Shown piece by piece: positions 41,885-50,380 of a stretch of DNA of 64,000 nucleotides. The position numbers and the translations under genes were made by a program. Where the stretch lies: positions 3,472,001-3,536,000 of the forward strand of contig NZ_CP117460.1 of assembly GCF_030687145.1 (NCBI RefSeq), written 5' to 3'. Under the pieces are notes generated by a model. It saw only the letters and a list, made by a program, of their open reading frames with translations, searched no databases and was not told where the DNA came from. The stretch's first letter is position 1; each line of letters begins with the position of its first letter. Origin of the DNA: Pseudomonas sp. FP1742. GTDB taxonomy: Bacteria > Pseudomonadota > Gammaproteobacteria > Pseudomonadales > Pseudomonadaceae.

Positions 41885-43011
41885 CAGAAGTTACCTGCGG
41901 TCAACAGCGCCTTGAGCGGATGCCACCATGGCGTGTGATACCCGGTATCGACCTTGACCGTGGCGCTGGTGCCCGAAAAAAGCGGAAACGCAGGGTCGGC
42001 CTCGTCGAGTTCAAGGCGCACCGGTACCCGCTGGACAACCTTGACCCAGTTGCCAGTGGCATTTTCAGGCGGCAGCAAGGCGAAGTCCGATCCGGCACCG
42101 GGGCTCATGCTGGTCACGTGGGCTTTGAAAACGTGATCGGGATAGGTATCGATGCTGATGGTTGCTTCCTGGCCTGGACGCATGTGGGTCACCTGCGTTT
42201 CGCGGAAGTTGGCCTCGACCCAAATCTGCCGATCGGACAGCAGCGCAAAGGCCGGCGCACCGTTGCTGACGTAGTTGCCTACCTGCAGATCGTCGACCTT
42301 GGCCACGATGCCATCGTCCGGCGCATATACCGTCGTATATGAGAGGTAGAGCTGCGCCTCATCCAGCTGCGCCCTCGCCTCACGAACCGTCGGGTGGTTA
42401 TCGGCTTCGATGTCCGGATTACCGTTCAACGCGACAACCGTGCTGGCGATCTGTTGCTCGATCGACGCGATGCGTTGCCGGGCCACTTTAAGGTCGGTGT
42501 CGGCGCGCTCGTAAATCGCCCGCGAGACAAACTCGGTAGCGACCAGCGCTTTCTTGCGGGCAAACTCGCGCTGATCGAAATCGGCCGACTCTTTGGCCGA
42601 TTGCAGTTCAGCCTGCTGCTGCCGGTAACCGGCCTTGAGCCCATCGATGCGCAGCCGCGCCACGCTCAGCTGTGCTTGCGCACGGTCAACCGCGATCTGA
42701 AACGGTTTCGGGTCGATCCGAAACAGCATCTGGCCTTTGTGAACCGGTTGATTGTCCTCGACCGCAATTTCGACGACTTGTCCGGAAATACGCGCGTTGA
42801 TCGACGCCTTCGCCACTCGGGCGTAGGCGTTATCGGTCGAAATGAACGCCTCGCCTGCTTGATAGCGGGCATAGCCCAGCGCTGCGAAGAGCACCGGCAA
42901 ACCGACAATCAACAAGGGCCGAAATTTCTGCTTGAACGGTTTTTTGATGGGCGCGTCAGGCCTTGCGTGCTCGAAGGTCTGCGTAGCCGGGATGTCGAAC
43001 TGTTTAGTCAT
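41884..43011 (-). CDS. EmrA/HlyD-type membrane fusion protein
   Basis: A 375-residue periplasmic adaptor. One N-terminal membrane anchor (PLLIVGLPVLFAALGYARY, about residues 30-50) is followed by a lipoyl half-motif (DNAYARVAKASINARISGQVVEIAV), a coiled coil (about 100-200, AELQSAKESADFDQREFARKK), the second lipoyl half (TTVYAPDDGIVAKVDDLQVGNYV) and a beta-barrel (RQIWVEANFRETQV). The ATG at 43011 has AAAGGTG upstream. It is the first gene of the operon, 260 bp from the divergent TetR gene. Confidence 0.94.
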   Translation of the reverse strand: MTKQFDIPATQTFEHARPDAPIKKPFKQKFRPLLIVGLPVLFAALGYARYQAGEAFISTDNAYARVAKASINARISGQVVEIAVEDNQPVHKGQMLFRIDPKPFQIAVDRAQAQLSVARLRIDGLKAGYRQQQAELQSAKESADFDQREFARKKALVATEFVSRAIYERADTDLKVARQRIASIEQQIASTVVALNGNPDIEADNHPTVREARAQLDEAQLYLSYTTVYAPDDGIVAKVDDLQVGNYVSNGAPAFALLSDRQIWVEANFRETQVTHMRPGQEATISIDTYPDHVFKAHVTSMSPGAGSDFALLPPENATGNWVKVVQRVPVRLELDEADPAFPLFSGTSATVKVDTGYHTPWWHPLKALLTAGNF

Positions 43012-43271
43012 GATCGAATACACCTTTAACCGGGAAATCGGGCCAGCACCTGCGAGAATCGCCTGCGGCCCTGATGGCAAAAATTGCTGTGAGAAAGCAA
43101 ACCCGTGCACGGTCAGGGAGGATCGCTCCACCGCACCGGTTTCGTCGCCGCAACACCCAGTTCGAGCTCAGCTACAACAAACCTGACGTTCAGGAACTTC
43201 TGGTTCCTTAATTTTGTGCGATGATGTAAGAATATAGAGCAGTCCATCCCCACACAAGGATTTTGTACGAC

Positions 43272-43898
43272 ATGGCACAAAAAAAGATTACAGAGGGCAA
43301 AGGCCGAGGCCGCCCCCGCGCATATGACCCGCAGACAGCGCTGCAACAGGCACTCGGGGTTTTCTGGAACACCGGATATTCCGGCGCCTCCCTGGACAGC
43401 ATCGCCACCGCGGCCGGCATGAATCGCCCCAGCCTCTATGCGGCATTCGGTGACAAGCACGCGCTCTACATCAAGGCGCTCGAGCAGTATTGGGAATCTG
43501 CCTCCGCGGCCATGCAGGAAGCGCTTATGGACAAAAACCTGACATTGAAGCAGGCGCTGCTGGGCTTCTATGAGGGGCAGTTGTCGATCTACTTCTCGGG
43601 TGAGGGGCAACCGCGTGGCTGCTTTGCGATCGGCACGGCGACGACCGAAGCCGTCGAGGATTCTGCAATACGAGAGGTTCTTGCGGACCGGCTCAGCCGG
43701 CTTGATGCCGATCTCGAAACGCGTCTGCGCGCGGCAGTCAGCGCCGGTGAGTTGAAAGACGATGTCGACCCAGCCGCCCTCGCCGTACTCGCATCATCCC
43801 TGTTGCATAGCATTTCGATACGGGCGCGGGCGGGCAAATCCCGAACGGAATTGACGGAGCTTGTGCGCAATGCGGTCAACGTAATGTGCGGTGTATGA
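43272..43898 (+). CDS. TetR-family regulator of the efflux operon
   Basis: A 208-residue repressor. A basic N-terminus (KKITEGKGRGRPRAYD) leads to the helix-turn-helix YSGASLDSIATAAGMNRPSLYAAFGDKHALY. The ligand domain contains QPRGCFAIGTATTEAVED. It is divergent from the EmrAB-OMF operon. A repeated ATTTTGTGCGATGATG / GATTTTGTACGACATGG pair (43211-43226 and 43259-43275) in the shared promoter may be its operator, with the second copy covering the start codon. Its stop overlaps the mug start (ATGA). Confidence 0.92.
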   Translation: MAQKKITEGKGRGRPRAYDPQTALQQALGVFWNTGYSGASLDSIATAAGMNRPSLYAAFGDKHALYIKALEQYWESASAAMQEALMDKNLTLKQALLGFYEGQLSIYFSGEGQPRGCFAIGTATTEAVEDSAIREVLADRLSRLDADLETRLRAAVSAGELKDDVDPAALAVLASSLLHSISIRARAGKSRTELTELVRNAVNVMCGV

Positions 43899-44446
43899 GG
43901 TGCAGGGTGGCTGAAGGACTCGAAGACATTCTCACCGAACGACTTGCGGTGATTTTTTGTGGCATTAATCCGGGCGTGACTGCCGCCGCCCAAGGTCATC
44001 ATTTTGCGGGTCGAGGCAATCGTTTCTGGCGCACACTCCATCTCGCCGGTTTTACGCCTACTGAGGTGCACCCGGAAAACGACCGGACGATCTTGCAATA
44101 TCAATGTGGATTAACCGCAGTGGTTGAACGGCCTACGGCGCGAGCGGATCAGCTGTCCGTGCATGAATTCACCGCTGCCGCCGCGGATTTTGAACAAAAG
44201 ATCGCACGCTATGCGCCACGCTTTGTGGCGTTTCTCGGCAAAGCTGCGTACAGCGCGTTATCCGGTCAACGGGAAATTGCGTGGGGGCTTCAGTCCAAGA
44301 TCTTCGGCAATGCCTCGGTCTGGGTCCTGCCCAATCCCAGCGGGCGAAATCGCGCATTCACGCAAGATCAATTGGTGGATGCGTATCGCCAACTCCATTT
44401 AGCGGCCCAGCAACCGGACCAGGTCGAACAAAACACTGTTCGATAA
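43895..44446 (+). CDS. mug: G/U(T) mismatch-specific DNA glycosylase (Mug)
   Basis: A 183-residue member of the uracil-DNA glycosylase superfamily (MUG/TDG) that removes uracil or ethenocytosine from mismatches. Motif 1 is AVIFCGINPGVTAAAQGHHFA (catalytic Asn) and motif 2 is VLPNPSGRNR. FWRTLHLAGFTP is also typical. The ATG overlaps the TetR stop, so it may be co-translated with the regulator. Its 3' end overlaps the convergent MarR-GNAT gene by 89 bp. Confidence 0.93.
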   Translation: MRCRVAEGLEDILTERLAVIFCGINPGVTAAAQGHHFAGRGNRFWRTLHLAGFTPTEVHPENDRTILQYQCGLTAVVERPTARADQLSVHEFTAAAADFEQKIARYAPRFVAFLGKAAYSALSGQREIAWGLQSKIFGNASVWVLPNPSGRNRAFTQDQLVDAYRQLHLAAQQPDQVEQNTVR

Positions 44447-45362
44447 CCGTTGCGCCCCACTGCTGGCCCTCCTGCTCCTGCTCCAACTTGAAGCCAAAGT
44501 CTTCATACAGTTTGCGAGCCACATCCAGGCCTTTGAACGTCCACAACCGCGTCGCGCAAAAGCCCTGTTCGTCACAGAATTTCATGGCTTCAGCCAACAA
44601 GCGTTTGCCTGCGCCTTTGCCTCGCGCCGAGTCATCCAGAATGAAACAGCGCAGAATCGCTTCGCCGCCCTCGCCTTCACCGTCTATGGCGATGGAACCG
44701 ACAATTCGCTGGCCATCCAACGCCACCCAAACTTCGTTGCGTGGATTGTGCAAACGCCCCATCAACTCCGCCATGTCCGATGCAACCAGGCTTTCGAATG
44801 GCTGGCCGAAATTCGAATGCCGTGCGTAGTAGTCGGCATGCATTTGCACCATGCGGCCGATGATTCCGGGCCGGTAGCCCCGAGCGATCTCCAGCTGCGC
44901 GGGTGGCTGCGGCGCTGTACCGAGTCGATGAGCTTGCAGTGCGCCGGCATAGTTGGCGATGCCCTCACTCACCGCTTGTTGTTGCTCATTCGTCAGATAA
45001 ACCAAGGCAGCGTCCACCTGTTGCCTGGCGAACGAATCAATGGCTCGCAGGGTTTTCTTGCCCTGTGCCGTGAGTCGCAGTTTCTTGGAGCGCGCATCCT
45101 CCTCGTGTGGAATTTCTTCGATCTCGCCGGCCTCAATGAGCTTGCGCACCATCCGGCTCACGGTGGATTTTTCCAGGCCGAGCAGTTCCACAAGTTCCCC
45201 TGCTGTCAGCGCCCCCCGATCTCCAATCTCCACGATCGTGTGAACAAACGAAGGCGAATAGTCCGTCGCCGCCAGCGTGGTTTGCATGAACCCCAACTCG
45301 CGCACCATGAGGCGCGATGCTGAACGGACTTGGTTGATCAGGTCTGACTGGGTACGGGTCAC
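44358..45362 (-). CDS. MarR regulator fused to a GNAT acetyltransferase
   Basis: A 334-residue fusion. Residues ~1-140 are a MarR winged helix (LTAGELVELLGLEKSTVSRMVRKLIEAGEIEEIPHEEDARSK is spread over 45-90). Residues ~160-310 are a GNAT fold with VALDGQRIVGSIAI, ILRCFILDDSARGKGAGKRLL (acetyl-CoA loop) and RLWTFKGLDVARKLYEDFGF. The GTG at 45362 was chosen because GAGG lies 6 bases before it and it leaves room for a leader after the promoter at 45395-45421; an upstream ATG at 45389 abuts the operator. Such fusions are known in bacteria; the acetyl acceptor is unknown. Confidence 0.88.
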   Translation of the reverse strand: MTRTQSDLINQVRSASRLMVRELGFMQTTLAATDYSPSFVHTIVEIGDRGALTAGELVELLGLEKSTVSRMVRKLIEAGEIEEIPHEEDARSKKLRLTAQGKKTLRAIDSFARQQVDAALVYLTNEQQQAVSEGIANYAGALQAHRLGTAPQPPAQLEIARGYRPGIIGRMVQMHADYYARHSNFGQPFESLVASDMAELMGRLHNPRNEVWVALDGQRIVGSIAIDGEGEGGEAILRCFILDDSARGKGAGKRLLAEAMKFCDEQGFCATRLWTFKGLDVARKLYEDFGFKLEQEQEGQQWGATVIEQCFVRPGPVAGPLNGVGDTHPPIDLA

Positions 45363-45389
45363 GGCAAGCACCTCGAACAGAATGTGCAT

Positions 45390-45421
45390 TTAGTTGTATA
45401 ACACAACCAAATACCCGTCAA
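45390..45421 (-). promoter_or_regulatory. Promoter and 21-bp palindromic operator of the MarR-GNAT gene
   Basis: On the minus strand TTGACG (45416-45421) is a good -35 and TATACA (45395-45400) a -10, spaced 15 bp (16 if ATACAA is used). The near-perfect palindrome TTAGTTGTATAACACAACCAA (45390-45410, core GTTGT-N5-ACAAC) covers the -10, as expected for MarR autorepression. Confidence 0.72.
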
Positions 45422-45436
45422 ATCAAGGGTGCTCCG

Positions 45437-46342
45437 TCAAGGCAAGAAACCAGGCAACTGCCCTACCCGTTCGGCCAGATACTGCATCAATAAACGCGTG
45501 CGCAGCGGGCGGTAGCGGCGTTCGGGATAGATCAGAAAAGCGTCGTTCGGTGGGCCGCTCCAGTCGGGCAGCACCCGGACCAACTGCCCGTTTTCAAGCA
45601 GATCGCTGACCAGCCAGGCCGGCGTGATACACAGCCCCGCACCCTGCAGAAGACCGTCGCGAATGGCCAATGAGCTGTTGGTTCGATAGCGCCCCTGAGT
45701 CGTGACACTGATTTGCTCACCATGGGGGCCGTTGAGCTCCAGACGGTCGCCCGCGGTCAACCACGCAAAACGCAGGAAGTTGTGCTCGCTCAAGTCCGCC
45801 GGGCTGTTCAATGGGGAATGGTTGCGCAGGTATTCAGGCGCGGCCACCAGATAACGCGGTGAAGTCGCTATGCGTCGGGCGATAGCGTTCGGCGGCAAGC
45901 TGCCCCCCAGGCGCAGGGCCAGGTCAACGTTTTCTTCAGTGAGGTCGACGAAACGATCATTGAGGATCAGCTCCACTTCAATGGCCGGGTACTGCGCCAT
46001 GAACGACAACAGCAACGCATTCAAACGCAACACACCGAGGCTGACCGGCACGTTGACGCGCAGAAACCCTTCGGGGCGTTCGGTCAGACCGCGCACATCC
46101 GCAACGGCCTCGCCGTACTCCTCCAGCACGCCTTTGGCACGCTCGTAAAAACGCTTTCCCGGCTCGGTAGGTATCAGCCCGGAAGTACCTCGAATCAGCA
46201 GACGGGCCCCCAATTGTTTTTCCAGGGCGGCGACCAGTTTGCTGACAGTGGGCTGAGTGCTGCCCAATTCACGGGCGGCTGACGACAGGCTTCCGAGCTC
46301 AACGGCGCGGACGAAACAGTGCATTGCTTTAAGACTGTCCAT
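45437..46342 (-). CDS. LysR-family transcriptional regulator
   Basis: A 301-residue regulator with the winged helix MDSLKAMHCFVRAVELGSLSSAARELGSTQPTVSKLVAALE and an effector domain of the CrgA/YhjC group (GFLRVNVPVSLGVLRL, VDLALRLGGSLPPNAIARRIA). The ATG at 46342 corresponds to the normal family start; the frame is open upstream through the promoter region. It is divergent from the secreted SGNH hydrolase (105-bp gap) and may control it. Confidence 0.92.
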   Translation of the reverse strand: MDSLKAMHCFVRAVELGSLSSAARELGSTQPTVSKLVAALEKQLGARLLIRGTSGLIPTEPGKRFYERAKGVLEEYGEAVADVRGLTERPEGFLRVNVPVSLGVLRLNALLLSFMAQYPAIEVELILNDRFVDLTEENVDLALRLGGSLPPNAIARRIATSPRYLVAAPEYLRNHSPLNSPADLSEHNFLRFAWLTAGDRLELNGPHGEQISVTTQGRYRTNSSLAIRDGLLQGAGLCITPAWLVSDLLENGQLVRVLPDWSGPPNDAFLIYPERRYRPLRTRLLMQYLAERVGQLPGFLP

Positions 46343-46447
46343 GGGTATTCGATTCAGGAATGGGCTGTATGCGGTTAACCCTTCTACCACACGTATTTTG
46401 AATAGAACAATCTGGCCTTCTTGAACCCCACCCAAGGAGATACCTGG

Positions 46448-47686
46448 ATGAAAGCCTTTCACTCGAGAATCCCACTGCCTCTCGCTTTGATTGCCCTGCT
46501 TGCCGCAAGCCCTGTCATGGCGGCGGAAAATTGGGTCACCACCTGGACGGCCAGCCCTCAACCCACCTGGGGCAACGAACTGCCGCTGCCCACGCGCATC
46601 CCTGAAGCGCTGACCGACAGCACCCTTCATCAGAAGGTGCGCATCAGCAGCGGCGGAAGCCGCGTACGGGTGGTGGTTTCCAACGAATACGGCAAGCAAC
46701 CGCTGGTCATCGGTGCCGCGCGTATCGCCTTGCTGGAGGGCGCCGATCACATTCGTGCCGGTTCCGGGCACACCCTAACATTCGGCAGTCAGGAGCAGCT
46801 CACCCTCGCTGCGGGCGAAACACGAGTCAGCGACCCGATGGAACTGGCAGTTCCGGCACTCAGTGAACTTGCGATCTCTCTTTATCTGCCGCAGCACACA
46901 CCGCTGACCACCTTCCATTGGGATGGCAAACAAACCGCATTTATCACCCCCGGCAATCACGTCGACACTCAACGACTGGAAGGCAGCGAACAGGTGGAAG
47001 CGCGGCTGTTTCTCAGCGACATCCTGGTGGATGCACCGCTCGACACCCATGCCTTGGTGGTGCTCGGAGACTCGATTACCGATGGCAATGGCTCGACCCT
47101 GGACAGCAATCGACGCTGGCCGGACTTCCTCGCTCAACGCTTGGCCGCGCAGAGGCTCGCGGTGCTCAACGCCGGGATATCCGGGGCTCGCCTGCTCGAA
47201 GATGGCATGGGTGTCAGCGCACTGGCGCGTTTCAAGCGCGATGTGCTGGGCAAGCCCGGAGTAAAAACGGTGATTGTGATGCTCGGCATCAATGACATCA
47301 GTTGGCCGGGCTCCTCCTTCGCACCGAACGAACGCCTGCCAGCCAAGGAACAGTTGATTGCGGGCTATCGGCAACTGATCGATCAAGCGCGCCGGAACAA
47401 CATTCGCATCATTGGAACAACCCTGATGCCGGTCGAAGGCGCCCTGGATGGAACGATCGTGAAGAATTATCACAGCGCCGAGAAAGAACAACTGCGCCAG
47501 GCCATTAATGACTGGATACGGACCAGCCACGCATTCGATGCCGTGATCGACTTCGATCTAATGACCCGCGACCCTGAACACCCAAGTCGCTTACTGCCGA
47601 CTGTCGACTCCGGCGACCACTTGCATCCCGGCGATACCGGCAACAAGGCGATGGCCGAGGAGATCGACCTGAAAACGCTTATATAG
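46448..47686 (+). CDS. Secreted SGNH/GDSL hydrolase
   Basis: A 412-residue exported esterase-like protein. The signal peptide is MKAFHSRIPLPLALIALLAASPVMA (cut at AA/EN). An N-terminal beta-rich region (residues 30-195) precedes the SGNH domain: block I VVLGDSITDGNG (nucleophile serine), the glycine of block II in AGISGARLLEDG, block III MLGINDIS, and block V DSGDHLHPGD (Asp, His). The start is set by AAGGAG 8 bases upstream. Relatives deacetylate polysaccharides or cleave lipids; the substrate is unknown here. Confidence 0.93.
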   Translation: MKAFHSRIPLPLALIALLAASPVMAAENWVTTWTASPQPTWGNELPLPTRIPEALTDSTLHQKVRISSGGSRVRVVVSNEYGKQPLVIGAARIALLEGADHIRAGSGHTLTFGSQEQLTLAAGETRVSDPMELAVPALSELAISLYLPQHTPLTTFHWDGKQTAFITPGNHVDTQRLEGSEQVEARLFLSDILVDAPLDTHALVVLGDSITDGNGSTLDSNRRWPDFLAQRLAAQRLAVLNAGISGARLLEDGMGVSALARFKRDVLGKPGVKTVIVMLGINDISWPGSSFAPNERLPAKEQLIAGYRQLIDQARRNNIRIIGTTLMPVEGALDGTIVKNYHSAEKEQLRQAINDWIRTSHAFDAVIDFDLMTRDPEHPSRLLPTVDSGDHLHPGDTGNKAMAEEIDLKTLI

Positions 47687-47720
47687 CCGCTCAGAACCAG
47701 CTGCACCCGCAACCCGGGCG

Positions 47721-47801
47721 GAGACACAGGAAGGGTGGAACAACGGAGTCGTATCCGCCCTTGGCCTGGCTCATACGAATGAACAGCTCCGTATGTGTCT
47801 C
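47721..47801. terminator. Nested inverted repeat between convergent genes
   Basis: GAGACACA (47721-28) pairs with TGTGTCTC (47794-801), ACGGAG (47743-48) with CTCCGT (47787-92), and TCGTAT (47749-54) with ATACGA (47773-78). The three nested arms with asymmetric internal loops lie between the convergent SGNH and sugar-isomerase genes. It could be a bidirectional terminator or an eroded repeat element. Confidence 0.4.
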
Positions 47802-47803
47802 GA

Positions 47804-48652
47804 TCAGAGGCCATCGCGAGGTCGCCCCCGGCAATCACTCCAAACCTGACGCATCAATTCCTTAAGCATCAACGCCTCGGCCCAGCGATCGGTGATGTCG
47901 CGTCCGTCAGCCCCGGTGATGGCATAGGGTGGCGGGCCGAGTTCACAGGTGAAGGACAGGCTGGTGAGCGTGTCCGGTCGGGCCAGCCAGTCCTCGATCC
48001 CATAGCGCCACCAGCCCAGGAAACGCTCCAGCCAAGGTCGATGCTGGGCGAAACTCAAAGGCACCTGGACCTGTTCGCTGTTGGCGACACGGCCGTGAAA
48101 ACCCCAACTGTGGCGCAGGATGGTCTGGATCTGTTCGTCGTCTACAGCCGCGGCCGGCTCCGGCAGTTCGCGGCCCACGACATAGTGGGACAAGTCGGCC
48201 AACAGTTTGAGATCGGGCATTTCAGCGAGAATGTCGAGGGTGAACAGCAGATCACTGGTGAGGCGATAACGGTGGGTTTCCAGCAGGATCGGAAAGTCCA
48301 CCTGCTCGGCCAGTCGCTGCCACCCCTCGATCAACTGGATGGCTTGCGCCAGCGTGCGCGGCCGGACATCGGCTTGCAGGGTGAGATGGTGGCAGCCGTA
48401 GCGGGACGCGACGTCGATCGCTGCCGCCAGATCATCCACGGTGCGGGGGAACACCTGACCTTCGATTTGCAGGCCCTGCGCCTTGGCGGCGGCATGCAAG
48501 CGTGCGGCATGGTTTGCCACCCAGAAATGGTCAGTGATTCCGTCGAAACCGGCGGCGGCGATTTTCTCCAGTTGCGCTTCCAGCGCAAGCTCGCATTGGC
48601 CATGGTGATCTTGCATGGCCCAAAGGGACTGGAAGACCAGGAATTCACGCAT
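47804..48652 (-). CDS. TIM-barrel sugar (phosphate) isomerase/epimerase
   Basis: A 282-residue AP-endonuclease-2-like TIM barrel (IolE/IolH/MocC superfamily). Visible features are LEKIAAAGFDGITDHFWVA, metal-site-type residues in ILLETHRYRLTSD and KLLADLSHYVVG, and FHGRVANSEQVQVP. It starts 1 base before the ferredoxin reductase stop region and is the last gene of a minus-strand operon with the Rieske protein and the desaturase-like oxygenase. In rhizopine (moc) loci an isomerase-type gene (mocC) accompanies these three, which suggests an inositol-derived substrate (inference). Confidence 0.85.
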   Translation of the reverse strand: MREFLVFQSLWAMQDHHGQCELALEAQLEKIAAAGFDGITDHFWVANHAARLHAAAKAQGLQIEGQVFPRTVDDLAAAIDVASRYGCHHLTLQADVRPRTLAQAIQLIEGWQRLAEQVDFPILLETHRYRLTSDLLFTLDILAEMPDLKLLADLSHYVVGRELPEPAAAVDDEQIQTILRHSWGFHGRVANSEQVQVPLSFAQHRPWLERFLGWWRYGIEDWLARPDTLTSLSFTCELGPPPYAITGADGRDITDRWAEALMLKELMRQVWSDCRGRPRDGL

Positions 48653-48653
48653 G

Positions 48654-49895
48654 TCAGTTCCTCAGCAGTTGTTTGAGCGATACTTCGGCGTCGGCCAGAG
48701 CCTCTACCGAGAGGGGGTTATGCGAAGCGATCAGCCGTTCGCACAACTTGATGTCCTTGGCGACGCTATTGCCCTGGCCCCAGCCGCAAGCACCTTGCAG
48801 ACGTTGTTCGTCATCGAGGTAGAACAACAGGAAACCGCCGCCCGGGGTTGTCCGGCTCGCCGTGGGTTCTGTGTTTGCGATCACACCCACGGTCTGCAAT
48901 CCCCAGTCGTACTGGTCGGACCAGAAACCGGGAATGACTTCGAAGGGCAACTCGCCGCCCAGCAGATTCAGGGCGGCGTGACGGCCCTGGGTTTCGGCGT
49001 TGCGCCAGGTTTCCTGACGCTGGAAAACCCCTTGCGGGTGCAGCCGAAACTCACAGACATCCCCCGCCGCAAAGATGTCCGGCGCGCTGGTGCGCAGTTG
49101 CGCATCGACACGGATGCCCTGGCCGACCTCAAGCCCGGCGGCCATGGCCAACTCGGTGTTGGGTTGCATGCCGATACCCACCACCACCAGATCACAGGGC
49201 AGCAGTTGGCCGTCGACCAGTTGCACGGATTCAACATGAGTAGTGCCCTGCACTGCTTCAATGGCCACGTTCAACCGGACATCCACGCCCTGGCTGCGAT
49301 GCAATTCCAACAGAACGCTGGACAACCGTTCCGGCAACACCCGTCCCGCCAGGCGCGGCCCGGCTTCGAGCAAGGTCACCGCGCAGCCCAAGGCTCGGGC
49401 GCTGGCTGCGACTTCGAGGCCGATGAAGCCGCCGCCGATGATCACCAGTCGGGTGTCGGGCCGCAACGAAGCGCGCAGTGCCAGCGCCTCGTCATGGCTA
49501 CGCAGATAAAGCACATTGCGCAGATGCTCGGGCACACAGGCAAGCTTGCGCGAGCACCCTCCCGTCGCCAGTAACAGCCGGGCGTAATGCAGCCAGCTGC
49601 CGTCGGCCAATTGCAGACGATGCCGTTGCGGGTCCAGGCCTTTTACCGGGTTACCGGCCAGGTGCTCGATGCCCAGTTCAGCGAGCCGAGCGCTATTGCA
49701 CAGGCTGTAGCCCGCCAGATCGACCGTGCCCTGCAGCAACCCTTTGGACAGCGGCGGACGTTCATAAGGCGGGTGAAACTCGTCGCCTATCAGGATCAGG
49801 CGACCGCTATAACCTTCGTCGCGCAGGGTCAGGGCCGCGCGGCCACCGGCATGCCCGGCGCCAACAATGACCAGTGGAGCATTGGCAGGACTCAT
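48654..49895 (-). CDS. FAD-dependent ferredoxin reductase (MocF-like)
   Basis: A 413-residue pyridine nucleotide-disulfide-type reductase. The FAD fold is LVIVGAGHAGGRAALTLRDEG, the NAD fold is LVIIGGGFIGLEVAASARAL, and the second FAD motif is IFAAGDVCEF. The C-terminal ~90 residues match rubredoxin/ferredoxin reductase ends (YDWGLQTVGV). It lies 18 bp behind the Rieske ferredoxin gene and should transfer electrons from NAD(P)H to it, for use by the desaturase-like oxygenase. Confidence 0.93.
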   Translation of the reverse strand: MSPANAPLVIVGAGHAGGRAALTLRDEGYSGRLILIGDEFHPPYERPPLSKGLLQGTVDLAGYSLCNSARLAELGIEHLAGNPVKGLDPQRHRLQLADGSWLHYARLLLATGGCSRKLACVPEHLRNVLYLRSHDEALALRASLRPDTRLVIIGGGFIGLEVAASARALGCAVTLLEAGPRLAGRVLPERLSSVLLELHRSQGVDVRLNVAIEAVQGTTHVESVQLVDGQLLPCDLVVVGIGMQPNTELAMAAGLEVGQGIRVDAQLRTSAPDIFAAGDVCEFRLHPQGVFQRQETWRNAETQGRHAALNLLGGELPFEVIPGFWSDQYDWGLQTVGVIANTEPTASRTTPGGGFLLFYLDDEQRLQGACGWGQGNSVAKDIKLCERLIASHNPLSVEALADAEVSLKQLLRN

Positions 49896-49913
49896 GGCAC
49901 AGACTCCGTGCAG

Positions 49914-50234
49914 TTAAACCGTGATGGCGAGCAAGACACGCCCCGCCTCGACCCGGACTTCATAGGTCTTGAGGTTGACGCACACCGGTGCGCCGAGGGC
50001 TTTGCCGGAGCGGTAGTCGAAACGCCCGTTGTGCTTGGGGCACTCGATAACGTGCTCCATCACCAGGCCATCGGCCAGGTGGATGGACTCATGGGTGCAC
50101 AGGCCCGCGGTGGCGAAAAACTCGCTGTCGGCGGAGCGGTACACGGCATAGGTGTGCTGGCCATGGTCGAAACGAATGACGTCTTCTTCATTGATATCGC
50201 CCACGGCACATACATCGATCCATTGATCGGTCAT
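49914..50234 (-). CDS. Rieske-type [2Fe-2S] ferredoxin (MocE family)
   Basis: A 106-residue soluble Rieske ferredoxin. Cluster ligands are Cys46-x-His48 in CTHES and Cys65-x2-His68 in CPKHNGRFD, the classical pair. There is no catalytic mononuclear-iron domain, so it is an electron carrier only. It lies between the reductase (18 bp) and the desaturase-like oxygenase, the latter beyond a REPIN. This trio is the arrangement described for mocDEF. Confidence 0.94.
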   Translation of the reverse strand: MTDQWIDVCAVGDINEEDVIRFDHGQHTYAVYRSADSEFFATAGLCTHESIHLADGLVMEHVIECPKHNGRFDYRSGKALGAPVCVNLKTYEVRVEAGRVLLAITV

Positions 50235-50270
50235 GGCGTTTTCTCTGGTAGTGGTACAGACAGGGTGTCA

Positions 50271-50360
50271 TGTGGGAGCGGGCTTGCTCGCGAAAGCGGT
50301 GTATCAGGCGACATCGATATTGACTGTGACGCCGTCTTCGCGAGCAAGCCCGCTCCCACA
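50271..50360. repeat. REPIN copy 4, inside the moc-like operon
   Basis: TGTGGGAGCGGGCTTGCTCG and its inverse flank a spacer that is in the opposite orientation to copies 1-3 (GACATCGATATTGACTGTGA). It lies between the Rieske and desaturase-like genes and may dampen read-through from one to the other. Confidence 0.93.
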
Positions 50361-50380
50361 GGGGGTGTGCCTATTGGATA

